A stretch of DNA of 26,652 nucleotides, taken from contig WQZE01000001.1 of NCBI GenBank assembly GCA_009780875.1, positions 1 through 26,652 on the forward strand. The letters run 5' to 3'. Positions 1 through 6,832 of the stretch are shown here, one piece after another (within the stretch, counting starts at the first letter, position 1; each line of letters opens with the position of its first letter). A program made the position numbers and the translations under genes. The notes under the pieces were generated by a model. The model was not told where the DNA came from and did no database searches. It saw only the letters and a program-made list of their open reading frames with translations. The DNA is from Bacillota bacterium (GTDB lineage Bacteria; Bacillota; Clostridia; Christensenellales; Pumilibacteraceae).

Positions 1-2
1 AA

Positions 3-617
3 GTGCGAGATGCAAAAATGAATCTCACCAAAGCAGAGGAACAACATATGGATGAGATTGCGCTGGTTGGTGAAAGTGTTTTTGAAAATATGGGTTCTGA
101 TTGGGAACAAGCATTTTCACAATTTGTAGATGTTTTGAATGCAGATGAATTGCAAATTATGAACACGATGATAGACAAAATGAATGAGGGCAAAGTGGAT
201 GGGAGCCTGGAAAGAGGTACTTTTAGAATCCATTTGTATGTCCAATTTTCAACGGGATATTTTGTCGGGTATTTGGTCTCTGGATTGATAGTGACTTTTA
301 TTTCTAGTATTGTGGTTTCTATGATAGGTGCAGGGACGGCGGCAGGTGGACCCGTAGGATCCGTTGTAGGCACGATTGTGGGTGCCCTTATTGGTGGGGC
401 AATACAGTCTAGTGTGCAAAATTTGATTGATAGGAGTGGACAAGGCGGATTTTACCGCAAATTGATTGATGAGTCATTTTGGTTTTTGTGGAACGGAAAG
501 TGGGAGAAAAATTTGTTGGACTATTTGATGGATTTGATTAGTTTTGCAGGTGGTGGATTTATTGGTGGGAGTTTTTCAGGTGTGCCAAGTGGACAAGTGA
601 GATTGCAATATGCTTAA
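3..617 (+). CDS. Hypothetical membrane protein with glycine-rich segment, possibly 5'-partial
   Basis: I do not recognise this family. The frame is open from the window edge; a GTG at 3 and an ATG at 18 are possible starts, but the gene may begin upstream. The first ~75 residues are acidic and helical. A long hydrophobic stretch follows (about residues 80-140 from the GTG), with a Gly/Ala-rich segment (GAGTAAGGPVG, then GTIVGALIGGAI) resembling the glycine-zipper membrane segments of some phage tail or toxin-like proteins. A second Gly-rich patch (FAGGGFIGGSF) lies near the C-terminus. The stop overlaps the next gene by 8 bases, so the two are probably co-translated. Function unknown; membrane association is inferred from hydrophobicity only. 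Confidence 0.7.
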   Translation: MRDAKMNLTKAEEQHMDEIALVGESVFENMGSDWEQAFSQFVDVLNADELQIMNTMIDKMNEGKVDGSLERGTFRIHLYVQFSTGYFVGYLVSGLIVTFISSIVVSMIGAGTAAGGPVGSVVGTIVGALIGGAIQSSVQNLIDRSGQGGFYRKLIDESFWFLWNGKWEKNLLDYLMDLISFAGGGFIGGSFSGVPSGQVRLQYA

Positions 618-1422
618 AAAATTATATTTATTGAGTTTTTCGTTGTTTTTTGTTTTGCCCGTCATTGCAATGTGTATCAAATTATTTTTGAGGGTGCAGA
701 GTCAGTTTGTGCTGATGGATGGGATTGTGCTGGGCGTGTGTTTGGTGGTTTTTGGGCTGTCTAGTTTGGTGGTGCACATACGCAAAAACAAAATAAAAAG
801 AATCAACGAGAAAGTCGTGCCATATTTGTTGGTGAGTGCAGTGGTGCTGTTTTTTGCGGTACGATTGTTGCCAAGACCGTATACGGACGACAAGATTTTT
901 GGTTGGTTTGACAATGTGTGGGATGTGCGGTTGCATTTGTTGTATGGTGTGCTTTTGGGTATTGTGTTGATTCAAGGCATTGCAGCGTTTTTTGCAATCA
1001 AGCAAAGGCAAGTGGCAGTGCGTGTTTTGTGCTTTCCAAAGTCGTACAAATTGCTTGCAGTTGTCGCCTTGATAGATTTTTTTGTATTGTTTGTGACCGC
1101 ACTTGTCAAAACAATGTTGCAAAGGGGTCATGGCACTTTGGATGGGATTGTTTGTGGGGCGTTGGCTGTGATGTACTTGTATTATGTTGGACTTGTGTGG
1201 TTTTTGAATAAAGCACGAGTGCCCAAAAATACTTGGGCAAAGATGGCGATTGTGGTGCCCATAGTTCTTGGATTGTTGTGGGTGGTGGTTTTGGTTTTGC
1301 CTGTTGACTTTTGGGCGGACAAATTGTTGTATCTTGTCTTGGGTGTCTCCAATCTTGGTGCACTAGGCATTTTTTGGCACGGTGTCAGCAAAGGGAACAA
1401 CCAACAAGAGTGTTTTGAGTAG
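610..1422 (+). CDS. Hypothetical multi-pass membrane protein
   Basis: A 270-residue, very hydrophobic protein with roughly seven or eight predicted membrane helices. The first (about residues 5-27) could be a signal anchor. Short basic loops such as HIRKNKIKR and KARVPKNTWAK fit cytoplasmic positions. No catalytic motif or known family is recognisable. The ATG at 610 lies inside the end of the upstream gene (ATGCTTAAA overlapping its last codons), indicating translational coupling. The two membrane proteins may work together. It ends with TAG, about 150 bases before a strong terminator hairpin shared with the convergent helicase gene. Confidence 0.75.
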   Translation: MLKKLYLLSFSLFFVLPVIAMCIKLFLRVQSQFVLMDGIVLGVCLVVFGLSSLVVHIRKNKIKRINEKVVPYLLVSAVVLFFAVRLLPRPYTDDKIFGWFDNVWDVRLHLLYGVLLGIVLIQGIAAFFAIKQRQVAVRVLCFPKSYKLLAVVALIDFFVLFVTALVKTMLQRGHGTLDGIVCGALAVMYLYYVGLVWFLNKARVPKNTWAKMAIVVPIVLGLLWVVVLVLPVDFWADKLLYLVLGVSNLGALGIFWHGVSKGNNQQECFE

Positions 1423-1576
1423 GATGCCACGGGAGGAATTGAAAGATTGAAACTGGGGGTTTACAAGATTTGCGTGGGATAGATTATTTGAACAATGGGA
1501 TGGAACACTAGGTGTGAAAAAACTTGTCGTTTTGCCGGGTTTGTGGGATGGTTTTTTAGGGTTATTGCGTATACAA

Positions 1577-1620
1577 AAAAATATCTTTCCCCAAAGTTGC
1601 TTTTGGGGAAAGATATTTTT
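1577..1620. terminator. Bidirectional intrinsic terminator
   Basis: A 19-bp perfect stem (1577-1595 with 1602-1620) around a 6-base loop. An A-run leads into it and a T-run leaves it, so it can end transcription from both sides: the + strand membrane genes and the - strand helicase gene that stops at 1626. The preceding stretch 1423-1576 holds no gene I can support. Confidence 0.9.
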
Positions 1621-1625
1621 TAGGA

Positions 1626-2864
1626 TTATTTTTTAGGATTATTTTTTTGCCCGTTTTGGTTGGGCTGTGGTTTGCGTGGTGGTCTTTGGGGTTTGGGGCG
1701 TGGGGTGAACACGGTCATTGGGTAGGGGTTTTCAGCCGGTTCGGGGATGTCTTTTTTGATGGTGCGTTGGATGTCTTTGAGATAGGGGAGCTCGTCATAA
1801 TCGCAAAAAGAAATCGCAAGTCCATCTTTGCCCGCTCTGCCCGTCCTTCCAATGCGGTGCACATAGGACTCGGGCTCGTTGGGGAGTTCGTAATTGAAGA
1901 CAAGTTCAAGGTTGTCAATATCAATGCCCCTGGCCGCAATATCGGTCGCCACCAAAATTTTGAGACGCCCTTGTTTGAATCCTTGCAAAGCACTTTGTCG
2001 TGCTCCTTGGGATTTGTCTCCGTGGATGGCCGCCGAGGGAATATTTTGCTTTTTGAGGCGGTCGCACAACCTGTCTGCACCGTGCTTGGTTCTGCAAAAA
2101 ACCAAGGCTCTTGGGTTGTTGTGTTGTTTGAGCAAATCAATGATGAGGTCTGGCTTGGATGCACGGTCCGTTTTGTAGACAAGTTGGGTGATCTTGTCAA
2201 CCGTACTAGATGGTGGGGTGATGGTGATATTGACGGGGTCACGCAAAAGGGTTTGTGTCATTTTGAGTATCTCAGAGGGCATCGTTGCCGTGAAAAACAA
2301 GGTTTGTTTTTGTGTGGGCAAAAATTCAAGACACCGCTTGACATCGTTGATAAACCCCATATCAAGCATACGGTCCGCCTCATCCAAGACAAATATTTTG
2401 ATTTGCTCAATGGACAATACGCCTTGCCACACCAAATCAAGCAAGCGACCAGGCGTCGCCACCAAGATATCTACGCCTTGTTTGAGTGCCAACTCTTGTG
2501 GGTGTTGGGACACGCCGCCAATCAACAAGCAAAGCCGTTGTTTGGTGTATCTGCCATAAGCACGCAAACTCTCATCAATTTGCAAAGCCAACTCCCGTGT
2601 AGGGGTCAGTATCTAGGCCCTTGCTCTTTTGGCAGGTGGGAGTGCGAGAAGTTCGGGCGAGGGTGGATTGTTGTGCAAGTATTGCAAAATAGGAATTGCA
2701 AATGCCGCTGTCTTGCCAGTGCCGGTTTGGGCACAGCCCAAGACATCACGCCCTTGCAAGGCAGGAGGGATGGCTTGTTGTTGAATGGGGGAGGGGGTTT
2801 CGTACCCCTCTTTTTTGATGGCGTCCAAAATCCTTGGTACAATGTTGAGGTCAATAAAGTTCAT
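1626..2864 (-). pseudogene. DEAD-box RNA helicase interrupted by an in-frame TAG
   Basis: ATP-dependent RNA helicase of the RhlE/CshA type. From the ATG at 2864 the frame gives a Q-motif (TPSPIQQQAIP, residues ~23-33) and motif I AQTGTGKT (45-52). Codon 84 is TAG (2615-2613). The same frame then continues without a shift into motif Ia (PTREL), motif Ib (TPGRLLD), motif II (VLDEAD), motif III (TAT), and the second RecA domain with motif VI (HRIGRTGR), ending in a basic, Pro/Asn/Lys-rich tail. Whole length would be ~412 residues, normal for the family. Family comparison suggests codon 84 should be hydrophobic, probably Leu (TTG to TAG is one change). As it stands only an 83-residue N-terminal piece is made, unless the stop is read through or is a sequence error. 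The alternative upstream start at 2915 would precede the promoter. Confidence 0.88.
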
Positions 2865-2870
2865 ACTCAC

Positions 2871-2899
2871 ATTATACCAAAAAACAAACAAAAAAGCAA
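2871..2899 (-). promoter_or_regulatory. Promoter of the helicase gene (leaderless)
   Basis: Read on the minus strand: -35 TTGCTT (2899-2894), 17-base spacer, extended -10 TGG-TATAAT (2876-2871). Only six bases separate the -10 box from the ATG at 2864, so transcription should begin at or next to the start codon, giving a leaderless mRNA. Confidence 0.75.
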
Positions 2900-2923
2900 G
2901 CACAATGCCGTGCAATGTGCTTG
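2894..2923 (-). terminator. Probable terminator upstream of the helicase promoter
   Basis: A 12-bp stem with one mismatch (2897-2908 with 2912-2923) and a 3-base loop. On the minus strand it is followed by CTTTTTTG. It probably ends transcripts coming from the flavin reductase gene. Its downstream T-run overlaps the helicase -35 box. Confidence 0.6.
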
Positions 2924-3049
2924 TGTTTGGATTTATTTCAAAATTGGTTGCGATGAGCCGTCTGATTTTAAACTTGATTATAAAATAATCATAATGTTTA
3001 GCAGGGGCGTTGCATCACAAGATGTTACAAATAATTTAGCACGCAGACA

Positions 3050-3154
3050 TTTTGAATCCCAAAGTCCAACAAATTCTTTTCATTCGGTGATTTTGATACC
3101 CGAAGTCCAACCAAATATACTCATCAGGGGCTTTGAATCCCAAAGTTTCTGAAT
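3050..3154. repeat. Three degenerate copies of a ~41-bp tandem repeat
   Basis: Copies begin near 3050, 3091 and 3131. Each starts with a TTTGAATCCCAAAG-like core; the first two continue with AAGTCCAAC. The period is 40-41 bases and similarity fades after the core. They fill the gap between the two broken minus-strand genes. The core itself is a small inverted repeat (CTTTG / CAAAG). No protein or RNA gene is recognisable here. Confidence 0.6.
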
Positions 3155-3178
3155 CCAGAATATTATTCAGAAACTTTG
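3141..3178. repeat. Inverted repeat across the 3' end of the flavin reductase gene
   Basis: A perfect 14-bp inverted repeat (3141-3154 with 3165-3178) with a 10-base loop. Its right arm encodes the last codons and overlaps the stop of the minus-strand gene, and its left arm is the end of the third tandem repeat copy. There is no T-run, so a classical terminator is not supported. It may be an mRNA 3'-end stabiliser or have arisen by local duplication and inversion. Confidence 0.65.
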
Positions 3179-3660
3179 ATTTCTAGAATCTCTCCAATAT
3201 ACATCATATGATAGTCTTGTTTGGGATACAGTTTTTCTATGTGTTCTTTTTGCAAAAAGCAAGCAGGGTCAAAGTATTGTGCCGACATTTTTTTGCACAC
3301 ATACACCTTTTTGGACTCCACAAAGTAGGGGGCATCGTGACTGTACTCCACCGCCATCCCACTGGTCTTGATTTTGTCCTCTCTAAAACCGCTGGCCGCA
3401 CCAAAATACTTGTGCTTGTCGTGGTGTTCATCTTTCAAAAAAGACACCGCAAAAGTATCCACCGCATCCAATATGGTCTTGGTGTGCCGCTGTGGTCTGA
3501 CCACCAAATAAAACACGGGCTTGTTCCACATATAGCCAATACCACCCCAAGCCACGGTCATCGCTCCTGTCTTGTCGCCATCCCTAGCCGACACCACCGC
3601 TCAATCCCGAAACAACTCCTCAAAAAAAGGATTGCTCTCACCAACGCCAATCGTTTTCAT
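3163..3660 (-). pseudogene. Flavin reductase family protein interrupted by an in-frame TGA
   Basis: Matches the small FMN-binding flavin reductase family (split-barrel, DIM6/NTAB-like), which typically reduces flavin with NAD(P)H or acts on a small substrate. From the ATG at 3660 the frame begins MKTIGVGESNPFFEELFRD. Codon 20 is TGA (3603-3601), where relatives have Trp (the RDW-x-LVSA pattern), so one base change (TGG to TGA) explains it. After the stop the same frame carries ARDGDKTGAMTVAWGGIGYMW, the FMN-contacting core, and VRPQRHTKTILD. Full length would be 165 residues. Re-initiation at a GTG at 3597 could make a 144-residue protein lacking the N-terminus. The ATG follows nine G residues, the only candidate Shine-Dalgarno sequence. 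Confidence 0.85.
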
Positions 3661-3680
3661 ACCCCCCCCCTAGAACACAC

Positions 3681-3711
3681 CATTGCCACGGTAAAACGGC
3701 AATGATACCGT
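3681..3711 (-). promoter_or_regulatory. Interleaved inverted repeats in the flavin reductase leader
   Basis: Two perfect stems interleave within 31 bases: CATTGCC/GGCAATG (3681-3687 with 3698-3704) and ACGGTA/TACCGT (3688-3693 with 3706-3711). Both cannot form fully at once, so the leader RNA can adopt competing hairpins. It lies about 20 bases upstream of the G9 tract and the start codon. A role in controlling translation, or as a DNA operator, is inference. Confidence 0.5.
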
Positions 3712-3755
3712 TATCTCAATGAAATGTACAAATGTGCACTCAACCAATGTATTTT

Positions 3756-3784
3756 AGAATATCATTTTGTGTCACTTTTGTCAA
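3756..3784 (-). promoter_or_regulatory. Promoter of the flavin reductase gene
   Basis: On the minus strand: -35 TTGACA (3784-3779), 17-base spacer, -10 TATTCT (3761-3756). Transcription would start near 3749 and give a leader of about 90 bases carrying the interleaved hairpins. The stretch between this promoter and the palindrome at 3930 (3785-3929) shows no gene or motif I can support. Confidence 0.7.
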
Positions 3785-3929
3785 GTGAATTTGTACATAT
3801 CCGCATCGCATAGGACTGTTTTTGATTCGTATGCAGTAGATCCTATTGCAACCTATGGGCAATGGGATTGATTTATGAAAGTGTGAGGTAGTGAATACGC
3901 TATTACTCTGCGACATAGAAATAAATATG

Positions 3930-3959
3930 TTTTTTGAATAATTTAAATTATTCAAAAAA
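3930..3959. repeat. Perfect 30-bp A+T palindrome
   Basis: A perfect 15+15 palindrome with no spacer, TTTTTTGAATAATTT and its complement, ending four bases before the -35 box at 3964. It may be an operator for a dimeric regulator of that promoter, or an A/T-rich transcriptional insulator. The zero-base loop makes an efficient hairpin terminator less likely. Confidence 0.8.
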
Positions 3960-3963
3960 ACAA

Positions 3964-3992
3964 TTGACAAATTATGTAGAAAGGAGTATAAT
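3964..3992 (+). promoter_or_regulatory. Consensus promoter facing the inverted-repeat-bounded module
   Basis: TTGACA (3964-3969), 17-base spacer, TATAAT (3987-3992): a perfect sigma-A consensus. It lies outside the left 31-bp repeat and reads rightward into the gene at 4048. The transcript would start near 3999. Confidence 0.9.
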
Positions 3993-4020
3993 TATAAAAT
4001 AAAGTGTTTCTTTTTGATAA

Positions 4021-4051
4021 GTACACAACAAAGGATAATTGTATATTATGG
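4021..4051 (+). repeat. Left 31-bp inverted repeat
   Basis: Identical over 31 bases to the reverse complement of 8549-8579. It begins GTACACAAC and ends TATATTATGG. It contains the AAGGA ribosome-binding motif, an in-frame TTG and the ATG (4048) of the first gene inside. The identity stops sharply on both sides. Confidence 0.93.
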
Positions 4052-4584
4052 GTTTGTTTTATTTATCTTGCAATCTTAAAATATCTGAACTGGCAAGTTT
4101 TGCTCAAATTATATTTTACTTGCTCACATTCATCTTTACAATGCTACCGATTGGGATAAATCAACTCTTTCTACGGCCAGCACAAGAGGCCGCCCAGCAA
4201 ATAGTAGAGTTAGAAAAAGTGCTGGATAAGATAGCACAGATATACAAGACCCCATCGCTATTATTGCCTGAAATTCAAGCAAAACTTGTGGCAGAAGTTC
4301 AACAAATTTCTGTCCGCTATAATTATCCTAATAAAAAATTTTTACGCTTTATATATCGCACCATATCTCGTAAAATTTTTTGCCAATTTATAAATACATC
4401 TGCATATATCCGAACAAATCTTGAAAGGATATACGGACGCATCTTATCGTGGCAATCCGAGATGGGCAATGATGGGGAAAAATTATACCCATCTAGATTT
4501 AATGCAACAAAAATAATGATTGAAGACATTGCGAACAGAAAAAGATGGGGAAAATATTGTGAAAACAAGCAGAAATTTGAATAA
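4048..4584 (+). CDS. Hypothetical small membrane-anchored protein, first gene of the module
   Basis: 178 residues, no recognised family. One strong hydrophobic segment near the N-terminus (about residues 12-33, ASFAQIIFYLLTFIFTMLP) suggests an anchor. It is followed by a helical, charged region with heptad-like spacing (about 40-90) and a basic C-terminal half rich in aromatic and Arg residues. ATG 4048 is used here; an in-frame TTG at 4039 is closer to AAGGA (4031-4035) and could also serve. Both lie within the repeat. The stop is one base before the next ATG, so the two genes form an operon. It is probably a membrane partner of the ATP-grasp/radical-SAM protein, judged by position only. Confidence 0.75.
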   Translation: MGLFYLSCNLKISELASFAQIIFYLLTFIFTMLPIGINQLFLRPAQEAAQQIVELEKVLDKIAQIYKTPSLLLPEIQAKLVAEVQQISVRYNYPNKKFLRFIYRTISRKIFCQFINTSAYIRTNLERIYGRILSWQSEMGNDGEKLYPSRFNATKIMIEDIANRKRWGKYCENKQKFE

Positions 4585-4585
4585 A

Positions 4586-6832
4586 ATGACTCCTATTTTT
4601 TGGGTAGGAATCCGTGAGTCTGAAATATCCGACAGTCAACATTTATTTGCTGGGAGTGTTACCTATTATGGCTCTAATCAAAATGGGAATAGGTCTTATT
4701 GCAATGAGCGTGTTTGCATCTATTCAATTTCATCAGAGGCAAAATTGTTTGTTAAAAATAGTTTGTTAGAGATAATTGCCATCCACCCCGATTGTTCTTT
4801 TTTGTGGTATAATTTGGAAAAAGCTTATTGCTATGGTGAAGAGATTTTGAAGAAATCCTTGGGACTCAATAGCCAAGACTTGTTTCAAACATTCAACAAC
4901 AAAATTCAAACTCGCTTTTGGGCTGAACAATTTTGTAGTGTACCTACTTCAAAAAAAATATTGGGCCAAGCGTGTGAGTACAAATACTTACAGTGTCAAA
5001 TGAGCAATGCCAAAGCATTTATTATTCAAGAGGCATTGGGTTCTGGTGGGAAAACTTCCTATTTGATGACTAGCAAGAATCAGGATGTAGTGTATAATCT
5101 TCTCACCCCGCAAAATGAATACTTGGTTTCGGCTTATATTGAACACAGTATATCTGTCAATGTGCACGCACTCATTGCGGACAAGCATATTGCCGTGTCT
5201 AATGGTTCATTGCAGATAATAGAGAATGAAAATAATACTTTTTTATACAAAGGCGGAGATTATATTGCTTTCTCACAACTAGATTTTCCCACACAAAAAA
5301 AAATCAATCAAACTGCTCAAATACTTTGCAAACATTTACAAAGCCAGGGTTATAGAGGCATTGTAGGACTGGACTTTGTAGTAGATGCCAACAATAATGA
5401 ATACTTTATTGAGTTCAATTGTAGGTTTCAATCTTCTACAATGCTTTTAAACACGGCGCTCATAAAAAACAATAAAAGGAGTGTTTTTGAACAACATATC
5501 CAATGTTTTGCAGACGGCTACAAACCAGATTTGACCGTATGCGTAAGTCAAAGTTTTTACAAATACTATTGCAATTTTGATGTTTCAATTTTGCACCCAA
5601 AATTGAAATTATTGGAACAACATAGTTCAACTAAAATTTTTTATAATGGACTCTCTTTGGACTCAACTAAACAAGGACAGTATATGTTTGATGTGACATA
5701 CAATAGGTCTATTTGTGACATATCACCTAATCATACGCTATGGGTAAGCGAAAATATAAAATTTGAAAAAGATGTAGTGCGATTTAATAAGTTGGATGAC
5801 AAGTTGTGGCATAAGGCAAACTTGCTAACGAGAGGAGTTAGAATAGATTTAGAAGAAATAGAAAAAGCAATTGGAAAAATAAAAGAAGGAACTTTTTCTT
5901 CTATTGATATGACTCTTGAAAATGGGCTGTATGTGAATTGTCCTGTCAATATAGAATTTACACAACTAAGTCCTTATCGTGTGCGAGTGATAGCAGGAGT
6001 TTGCACGCTATGTTTCTTTGATACGCCTCTTTGCACAGTGGAGATAGAATCATTAAATCCCCATATTGAATCCAAAGTAACCAAATCAGGTCATCCCATC
6101 AAAAGAATTGCTTATTTGTCTGGGGATAGGATTCGCATCACCTGTGCACCCTCCTGCTGCTTCAAAGACTCTATGCAAGGGTGCAAATTTTGTAACTCCA
6201 CAAGAAAGCCCAAGGACTATTCCTTGTCTGACATTTTAGACACCTTGGAAATTTGCAAACAACATATTCCTTGCCGTCATTATTTGATTGGTGGCGGCAG
6301 TGATGAGAGTGCTTATGGATGGGAAACTATTTGCCTCATTGCAAACAAATTAAAATCCATAACGACAGAAATCAGTTGTATGTGCATCCCCCCATCCGAT
6401 CCAAAGACTCTTGAAAAAATGAAGGCAAACGGAATCACTGATGTGTCTATCAATATAGAAATTTTTGATGAAAACCAAGCCATCGCACATATGCCCGGTA
6501 AGGGGCGTATTGCAAGGGAGCATTATTTTGATACACTCAAAAAAGCCGTATCCATATGGGGCACGGGCAATGTGCGAAGCATCGTGATACTGGGTCTAGA
6601 GCCAATGGGTACTCTGCTTTCCGGCATTGAGAGACTATGTCAACTAGGGGTTCAACCTGTACTGTCGGTGTTCAGACCTACAGCCGGATGTGATTATGAA
6701 AATAATATCTCACCGCCCATAGACTATTTGCTTGATGTGTATCAGCAAATTGAACAAATTTGCATCAAGAACAAGGTTGAACTAGGGCCTCGGTGTCCAA
6801 GGTGCCAGAACAACATCATGATTGTGGAATAA
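4586..6832 (+). CDS. ATP-grasp / radical SAM fusion enzyme
   Basis: A 748-residue protein joining two enzyme families. The N-terminal ~310 residues look like an ATP-grasp ligase: a GIRESEI opening, a Gly loop GSGGKT (152-157), and the metal-binding end FIEFN (E276, N278). Such domains activate a carboxylate as an acyl phosphate and join it to an amine or thiol. A linker of ~200 residues follows. The C-terminal part resembles the radical SAM group around BioB/PylB/HydE: a cysteine cluster with C525-x7-C533-x2-C536 (C520 and C524 also nearby), GGGSDE (569-574), an ITDVSINIEIFDE strand, LGLEP, FRPTAG and a final CPRCQNN (C737, C740). The cluster spacing differs from the usual CX3CX2C. ATG 4586 was chosen because it begins the conserved N-terminus and follows the upstream TAA by one base; the frame opens earlier, at 4520. 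Substrate unknown; peptide or amino-acid modification is a guess. Confidence 0.85.
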   Translation: MTPIFWVGIRESEISDSQHLFAGSVTYYGSNQNGNRSYCNERVCIYSISSEAKLFVKNSLLEIIAIHPDCSFLWYNLEKAYCYGEEILKKSLGLNSQDLFQTFNNKIQTRFWAEQFCSVPTSKKILGQACEYKYLQCQMSNAKAFIIQEALGSGGKTSYLMTSKNQDVVYNLLTPQNEYLVSAYIEHSISVNVHALIADKHIAVSNGSLQIIENENNTFLYKGGDYIAFSQLDFPTQKKINQTAQILCKHLQSQGYRGIVGLDFVVDANNNEYFIEFNCRFQSSTMLLNTALIKNNKRSVFEQHIQCFADGYKPDLTVCVSQSFYKYYCNFDVSILHPKLKLLEQHSSTKIFYNGLSLDSTKQGQYMFDVTYNRSICDISPNHTLWVSENIKFEKDVVRFNKLDDKLWHKANLLTRGVRIDLEEIEKAIGKIKEGTFSSIDMTLENGLYVNCPVNIEFTQLSPYRVRVIAGVCTLCFFDTPLCTVEIESLNPHIESKVTKSGHPIKRIAYLSGDRIRITCAPSCCFKDSMQGCKFCNSTRKPKDYSLSDILDTLEICKQHIPCRHYLIGGGSDESAYGWETICLIANKLKSITTEISCMCIPPSDPKTLEKMKANGITDVSINIEIFDENQAIAHMPGKGRIAREHYFDTLKKAVSIWGTGNVRSIVILGLEPMGTLLSGIERLCQLGVQPVLSVFRPTAGCDYENNISPPIDYLLDVYQQIEQICIKNKVELGPRCPRCQNNIMIVE

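Noticed and set aside
1647..3152. A 501-codon open frame on the + strand
   Set aside because: It is antisense to the helicase gene, whose minus-strand frame shows all the family motifs. The + frame has no recognisable domain or ribosome-binding site.
3050..3154. A CRISPR array
   Set aside because: Only three degenerate copies, no constant repeat and unique-spacer pattern, and no cas genes.
2613..3603. An alternative genetic code explaining the in-frame TAG and TGA
   Set aside because: The two stops are different codons at different expected residues. TAG and TGA both end intact genes in this window (for example 1422 and 11294), and TGG is the normal Trp codon.
3681..3711. An H-type pseudoknot formed by the two interleaved stems
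   Set aside because: The loop that would cross the first stem is zero bases long, so both stems cannot form fully together. Competing hairpins fit better.
3740..3970. A 76-codon minus-strand frame
   Set aside because: It covers the flavin reductase promoter and the 30-bp palindrome, and has no Shine-Dalgarno or family resemblance.
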